DNA of 53,976 nt from an uncultured Chitinophagaceae bacterium (GTDB taxonomy: Bacteria; Bacteroidota; Bacteroidia; Chitinophagales; Chitinophagaceae). Shown in pieces: positions 50,796 through 53,976 of the stretch (positions are counted from its first letter, which is position 1; each line of letters begins with the position of its first letter). Made by a program: the position numbers and the translations under genes. A model generated the notes under the pieces. The model did no database searches, was not told where the DNA came from, and was given only the letters and a program-made list of their open reading frames with translations. The stretch is taken from positions 1-53,976 of the forward strand of contig CAIVCF010000147.1 of NCBI GenBank assembly GCA_903904335.1, given 5' to 3'.

Positions 50796-51530
50796 TTAAT
50801 TGAGCATGCGCATCTTCATGATCACATTTTTCTCAGGTCGGTCGCCCGGTTTGGTTTGAACGGATGCAATTTTATCGATCACATCAATTCCGCTGATGAC
50901 TTCTCCAAACACAGTATAATTCTGATCCAGAAATGCCGTGCCACCAATTCGTTCGTAAATTTCTTTTTGTGCTTTACTGTATTTGAATGAAGGATTATTT
51001 TGTTTCACGCCCTGATTGTAAATATTATTTAATTGAGCAGTATCAATTTTTTTTCCTTCCACAATATAAAACTGACAATTGCTGCTCGCTTTCGCAGGAT
51101 TGCCATCTCTTGCTGCGGCCAATGCTCCTTTTTTATGAAAGAAATTAGGACGAAACTCAGCAGGGATGCGATCTCCCGGTGCGCTACCTGCGCCAAGCAT
51201 GATACTGTCAGGCGCATTTTTACTTCCCGGATCACCGCCCTGAATCATGAATTCTTTGATCACCCGATGAAATAACAAACTATCATAAAATCCACTTTGC
51301 ACCAATTTGATAAAATTGTCACGATGCAAAGGTGTTTGGTTGTATAACTTAGCGATCATCGTTCCGTAATCAGTTGTTATTTCAACTAATCTTTCTGATG
51401 CTACAGGAGCAACTACCTTTTGAACTGTGGGTTTGGAAACAGTTGCCGGTTTCTTTTGTATAGGCTTTGTTTGAGCCGAAGCCGTCATTACTGTAAGCAC
51501 ACTGATCAATAAAAGAATATTTTTCTTCAT
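50796..51530 (-). CDS. Secreted cyclophilin-type peptidyl-prolyl isomerase
   Basis: 244 residues. Signal peptide MKKNILLLISVLTVMTASAQ (cut likely after ASA), a Lys/Pro/Val linker (TKPIQKKPATVSKPTVQK), and a cyclophilin domain from about 48: VEITTDYGTMIAKLYNQTPL, LFHRVIKEFMIQGGDP (active-site FHRV and MIQGGD), GALAAARDGNPAKASSNCQF (QF site) and TVFGEVISGIDVIDKIA. An insert of about 35 residues (AQLNNIYNQGVKQNNPSFKY) separates the QFYI and FGEV regions, as in several Bacteroidota homologues. Folds periplasmic or outer-membrane proteins. Confidence 0.94.
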   Translation of the reverse strand: MKKNILLLISVLTVMTASAQTKPIQKKPATVSKPTVQKVVAPVASERLVEITTDYGTMIAKLYNQTPLHRDNFIKLVQSGFYDSLLFHRVIKEFMIQGGDPGSKNAPDSIMLGAGSAPGDRIPAEFRPNFFHKKGALAAARDGNPAKASSNCQFYIVEGKKIDTAQLNNIYNQGVKQNNPSFKYSKAQKEIYERIGGTAFLDQNYTVFGEVISGIDVIDKIASVQTKPGDRPEKNVIMKMRMLN

Positions 51531-51551
51531 TCGTTGTATAAATAAATATTA

Positions 51552-51896
51552 TCAGAATTCTTGTTGCTCAAAGTAAAGCAGAATATGATCTTTCAAAAAA
51601 TTTTCCTGTTCTCGCAGATCAAAAGTTGGTAATTCTTTAACTTGTTTAAAGTGCGGCCAGCCATCTGCATCATTCCCTTCATGTACATAATAACCGCTTG
51701 GTTTCAGTACAGTGCAAACTGCTACATGCATCAGGTCCTGCTTCTGCTCTTTGGATATTTGTTGCTGCACAAATCCCGTTTCCTGCATGCCAATTAAAAA
51801 TAATACGGCTTCCACATCCGGCTTTTTGCCAAAACGGTCAACCAATTTGGCTTCCAAGTTCCACCAGCGTTGTTGTAAATCGTCTGAAATAAACAT
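51552..51896 (-). CDS. Small protein of unknown function
   Basis: 114 residues from the ATG at 51896 (MFISDDLQQRWWNLEAKLVD); a TTG three codons upstream would add MCG and is less likely. Mostly helical, no membrane span and no signal peptide. Recognisable stretches are EAVLFLIGMQETGFVQQQIS, KQDLMHVAVCTVLKPSGYYV and DADGWPHFKQVKELPTFDLR, but no known domain. The length and even codon use suggest that it is a real gene. It lies 21 bp upstream of the cyclophilin start on the same strand, so the two may be co-transcribed, and diverges from serS. Confidence 0.7.
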   Translation of the reverse strand: MFISDDLQQRWWNLEAKLVDRFGKKPDVEAVLFLIGMQETGFVQQQISKEQKQDLMHVAVCTVLKPSGYYVHEGNDADGWPHFKQVKELPTFDLREQENFLKDHILLYFEQQEF

Positions 51897-51943
51897 ACCG
51901 CACAAAGATAGTATTTGCAGCGTGCCATCTTACATGCAACAAT

Positions 51944-51951
51944 TATCTTTG
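51944..51951 (+). promoter_or_regulatory. -7 element of serS
   Basis: TATCTTTG matches TAnnTTTG exactly and is 17 bp upstream of the serS ATG. No clear -33 TTTG at the usual distance. Confidence 0.5.
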
Positions 51952-51968
51952 CCGAAAATTGAATTTAT

Positions 51969-53237
51969 ATGTTACAGGTGAATGTGTTGAGAAATAATCC
52001 CGAATGGGTGAAAGAAAGATTGGCTGTGAAGAATTTTAAGCAATTGGAATTGGTGGATGAAATCATTCAATTGGATGATGAAAGAAAAAAGATTCAGTCA
52101 GAATATGATAATACACAGTCTAAAGTAAATGCGGCCTCAAAAGAAATTGGAAAATTGATGGGGCAGGGTAAAAAAGAAGAAGCTGAAGAAATGAAACTGC
52201 AAGTTGCAAGTTACAAGTTGCAGATTACAAGCCTTGTTGAAAATTTGAATGCAACTGAAAAATTATTACAGGATAAAATAATTGTGTTACCCAATCTTCC
52301 TGCACAAATCGTTCCCATTGGTAAAACGCCCGAAGAAAATGTTGTTGCGAAAGAAGGTGGTATAAAACCAACACTTCATGCAAATGCAGTTCCGCATTGG
52401 GATTTGATCAAACGGTATGATATCGTAGATTTTGAAACAGGCGCAAAGATTACAGGAAGCGGCTTTCCATTATTTAAAGGCAAAGGAGCAAAATTGCAAC
52501 GTGCATTGGTTCAATATTTTTTAGATTATAATACTGCTGCAGGTTATACAGAATATATCCCGCCGTTCATGGTGAATGAAGCAAGTGCATTTGCAACGGG
52601 ACAATTGCCCGATAAAGAAGGGCAGATGTATCATGCAACAGCCGATAATTTTTATTTGATACCAACAGCAGAAGTTCCTGTTACCAATATTTATCGTGAT
52701 ACGATCTTAAAAGAAGATGAGTTGCCAATCAAGATGACTGCCTATTCTCCATGCTTCAGAAGAGAAGCGGGAAGTTTCGGAAAAGATGTGCGTGGATTGA
52801 ATCGTGTACATCAATTTGAAAAAGTGGAGATCATTCAAATCGTGAAACCCGAAACGAGTTATGAAGTATTGGATGCAATGGTAGCGCATGTAGAAAGACT
52901 AATTCAATCATTGGAATTGCCTTACCGCATTTTACGTTTATGCGGTGGCGATATGAGTTTTACTTCTGCGCTCACGTATGATTTCGAAGTATTCAGCGCA
53001 GCACAGCAACGTTGGTTAGAAGTAAGCAGCGTAAGTAATTTCGAGAATTTTCAAACCAACAGATTAAAATGCAGATTCAAAGATGCAAATGGTAAAATGC
53101 AATTGACACACTCATTGAACGGAAGTTCTTTAGCATTACCAAGGATCATGGCTGCCTTGTTGGAAAATAATCAAACTGAAAACGGAATTAATATTCCAAA
53201 AGTTTTACAACCTTATTTTGGTGCAGCTTCTATCTAA
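51969..53237 (+). CDS. serS: Seryl-tRNA synthetase
   Basis: 422 residues, the usual length. N-terminal coiled-coil arm 25-110 that contacts the long variable arm of tRNA-Ser, then class II motifs: motif 1 around PLFKGKGAKLQRALVQYFLD, motif 2 in TAYSPCFRREAGSFGKDVRG and motif 3 in NGSSLALPRIMAALLENNQT. The serine-binding loop LIPTAEVPVTNIYRD (TAE) is present. It makes Ser-tRNA-Ser in the cytosol. Residues about 77-90 of the arm (KLQVASYKLQITSL) are encoded by 7-bp tandem repeats, described separately. Confidence 0.97.
   Translation: MLQVNVLRNNPEWVKERLAVKNFKQLELVDEIIQLDDERKKIQSEYDNTQSKVNAASKEIGKLMGQGKKEEAEEMKLQVASYKLQITSLVENLNATEKLLQDKIIVLPNLPAQIVPIGKTPEENVVAKEGGIKPTLHANAVPHWDLIKRYDIVDFETGAKITGSGFPLFKGKGAKLQRALVQYFLDYNTAAGYTEYIPPFMVNEASAFATGQLPDKEGQMYHATADNFYLIPTAEVPVTNIYRDTILKEDELPIKMTAYSPCFRREAGSFGKDVRGLNRVHQFEKVEIIQIVKPETSYEVLDAMVAHVERLIQSLELPYRILRLCGGDMSFTSALTYDFEVFSAAQQRWLEVSSVSNFENFQTNRLKCRFKDANGKMQLTHSLNGSSLALPRIMAALLENNQTENGINIPKVLQPYFGAASI
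52200..52231 (+). repeat. 7-bp tandem repeat inside the serS coiled-coil arm
   Basis: CAAGTTG, CAAGTTA, CAAGTTG, CAGATTA and a partial CAAG follow without gaps from 52200. Three 7-bp units equal seven codons, so the repeat encodes a heptad pattern, LQVASYK-LQITSLV. Confidence 0.8.
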
Positions 53238-53255
53238 TTGAATAATTGATTAAAT

Positions 53256-53293
53256 AAAAATGATGATCATGAAATTTCGTGATCATCATTTTT
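53256..53293. terminator. Bidirectional terminator between serS and the DinB-family gene
   Basis: AAAAATGATGATCA (53256-53269) pairs perfectly with TGATCATCATTTTT (53280-53293); the inner GAAATTTC is self-complementary. A-tract and T-tract give a U-run to either strand. Confidence 0.9.
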
Positions 53294-53311
53294 ATTAATA
53301 GGTCATAAAAC

Positions 53312-53809
53312 TTAACCTCTATCATCTGCTGTAGGTCCGTAAAGCCCGGGAACTTTATTTCCTGTTGCGCGCAAATAAATAATTAACTCTCCTCTATGAT
53401 GATACAAGTGATTCATTAAAAAACCTCTGATCATTTGGATACGGGGAGAAGGCGGCATAAAAACGGCATCTCCCATTACCATACTCCAGTTTTCCATCAT
53501 GCTTTCATCAGTCGCTTTTTCTAAACTTGATTGTGCCAATTTTAAGTTTTCTTCAAACTTTGCTACGATATTCGACGCTTTAGAAATATCACCCTTATCA
53601 TATTTATATGTAGCCATATCAAATACCGGTTGGTCTAAAGTTCCGGGCCACCAATTGTAAGTTTCGGCAATATGGGATGCGAGTTGCCCGGTGGTCCAGC
53701 TTTTTTCTGAAGGCTTATAACTTAAAGCACTGTCGGGAATTGCGTTTAACAATTTGCGGGTGTTTTCTGCTTCATGCAAAAATTCGCCCAAAAGAGATTG
53801 TACTATCAT
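53312..53809 (-). CDS. DinB family protein (four-helix metal-binding bundle)
   Basis: 165 residues. Helix pattern of DinB/YfiT-like proteins: LLGEFLHEAENTRKLLNAIP, KSWTTGQLASHIAETYNWWP (first His ligand), and FLMNHLYHHRGELIIYLRAT (His pair; H-x-x-H-H-R-G-x-L motif), then GLYGPTADDRG at the end, typical of the family. They bind a divalent metal and some are thiol transferases; this substrate is unknown. Probably monocistronic. Confidence 0.9.
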   Translation of the reverse strand: MIVQSLLGEFLHEAENTRKLLNAIPDSALSYKPSEKSWTTGQLASHIAETYNWWPGTLDQPVFDMATYKYDKGDISKASNIVAKFEENLKLAQSSLEKATDESMMENWSMVMGDAVFMPPSPRIQMIRGFLMNHLYHHRGELIIYLRATGNKVPGLYGPTADDRG

Positions 53810-53928
53810 TGTTTTTGGTTTTGAACTTTAAATTAATTTTTAGGATTAGGCATAATGTTCGCAAAGAATAATAAAAGGTTTGGATGCGACTAAATATATT
53901 AGTAATTTGAAGTCTAAAATATTTAGCT

Positions 53929-53976
53929 ATGTTTAAAGGGATCAATGCGATTGAGTTTTCAAAACAGTTTAATACC
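53929..53976 (+). CDS. IS1595-like transposase, first 16 codons (runs off right edge)
   Basis: ATG at 53929 followed by MFKGINAIEFSKQFNT to the last base of the window. The start F-K-G-I-N-A-I-E-F-x-K-x-F matches my memory of IS1595-type transposases in Bacteroidota, which begin with this helix before a zinc ribbon. Only 16 residues are visible, so this is a lead only; the zinc ribbon and DDE domain would have to be read past the edge. The 5' inverted repeat, if present, would lie between about 53875 and 53928, where I can not define it. Confidence 0.5.
   Translation, partial: MFKGINAIEFSKQFNT

Noticed and set aside
1-53976. CRISPR arrays, tRNA and rRNA genes
   Set aside because: No regularly spaced 25-40 bp repeats and no cloverleaf or rRNA sequence was recognised on either strand.

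Overview
The window is about 54 kb of AT-rich chromosome from a member of the Bacteroidota, most likely close to Chitinophagaceae. This is inferred from gene content and signals, not from a marker-gene tree. Pointers are a 30S ribosomal protein THX gene, promoters of the TAnnTTTG type (-7) with TTTG near -33, a fused CcoN-CcoO cbb3 oxidase subunit, a MetH split into two genes, DUF4286, Ig-like and beta-barrel envelope proteins, and the start of an IS1595-like transposase at the right edge. No rRNA, tRNA or CRISPR array was seen.

Layout. 1-2230: 3' -truncated (by the window edge) GH9 glycosidase carrying a C-terminal CE4-type deacetylase-like domain. 2.3-5.0 kb: FAH-family enzyme, flavin-reductase-like protein and a sterol-desaturase/fatty-acid-hydroxylase homologue on the + strand. 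5.0-7.0 kb: a glycosyltransferase and an LpxH-like phosphoesterase. 7.1-10.8 kb: THX, HU, DUF4286, exonuclease III, a beta-barrel protein and a LOG-family protein, with dispersed short repeats between them. 10.8-21.4 kb, minus strand: split metH, an OB-fold/YceI fusion, recR, an Ig-like lipoprotein and a UvrD-like helicase-nuclease. 21.5-24.3 kb: SRPBCC protein and Kup potassium transporter.

24.3-34.5 kb is a potassium locus on the minus strand. Reading in the direction of transcription: an NtrC-type sigma-54 response regulator, a terminator, two tiny membrane-protein genes that overlap by ATGA, kdpF, kdpA, kdpB, kdpC, an outer-membrane porin, a KdpD sensor lacking the kinase domain, and a separate histidine kinase. 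So the pump, its sensor (split in two), a non-KdpE regulator and a possible outer-membrane route for K+ are together, next to the constitutive-type transporter Kup. The two tiny genes and the porin are the best candidates for new components.

34.6-37.7 kb: a GHL10-type glycosidase-like protein, a MarR regulator and a radical SAM/SPASM protein. 37.9-48.2 kb is a low-oxygen respiration locus on the + strand: an FNR-like regulator that keeps the cysteines for a [4Fe-4S] cluster, a hemerythrin-like protein with a natural six-histidine tail, ccoI, ccoS, ccoNO, ccoQ, ccoP, ccoG, ccoH and a TauE/SafE-like membrane protein. Two near-identical FNR-like boxes (TTGAG-N4-ATCAT) precede the hemerythrin and ccoS genes at matching distances from a -7-like element, which suggests a small local regulon.

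48.2-54 kb: a candidate small transcript, VanZ, an RskA-type anti-sigma factor with its ECF sigma factor, gcvH, a secreted cyclophilin, a small conserved-looking protein, serS (with a 7-bp tandem repeat inside its coiled-coil arm), a DinB-family protein and the first 16 codons of a transposase.

Small genes read directly from the sequence are THX, kdpF, two Kdp-linked membrane peptides, ccoS, ccoQ and a doubtful 30-residue ORF. Several starts were moved from the longest reading frame to an internal ATG where overlap or family length argued for it.
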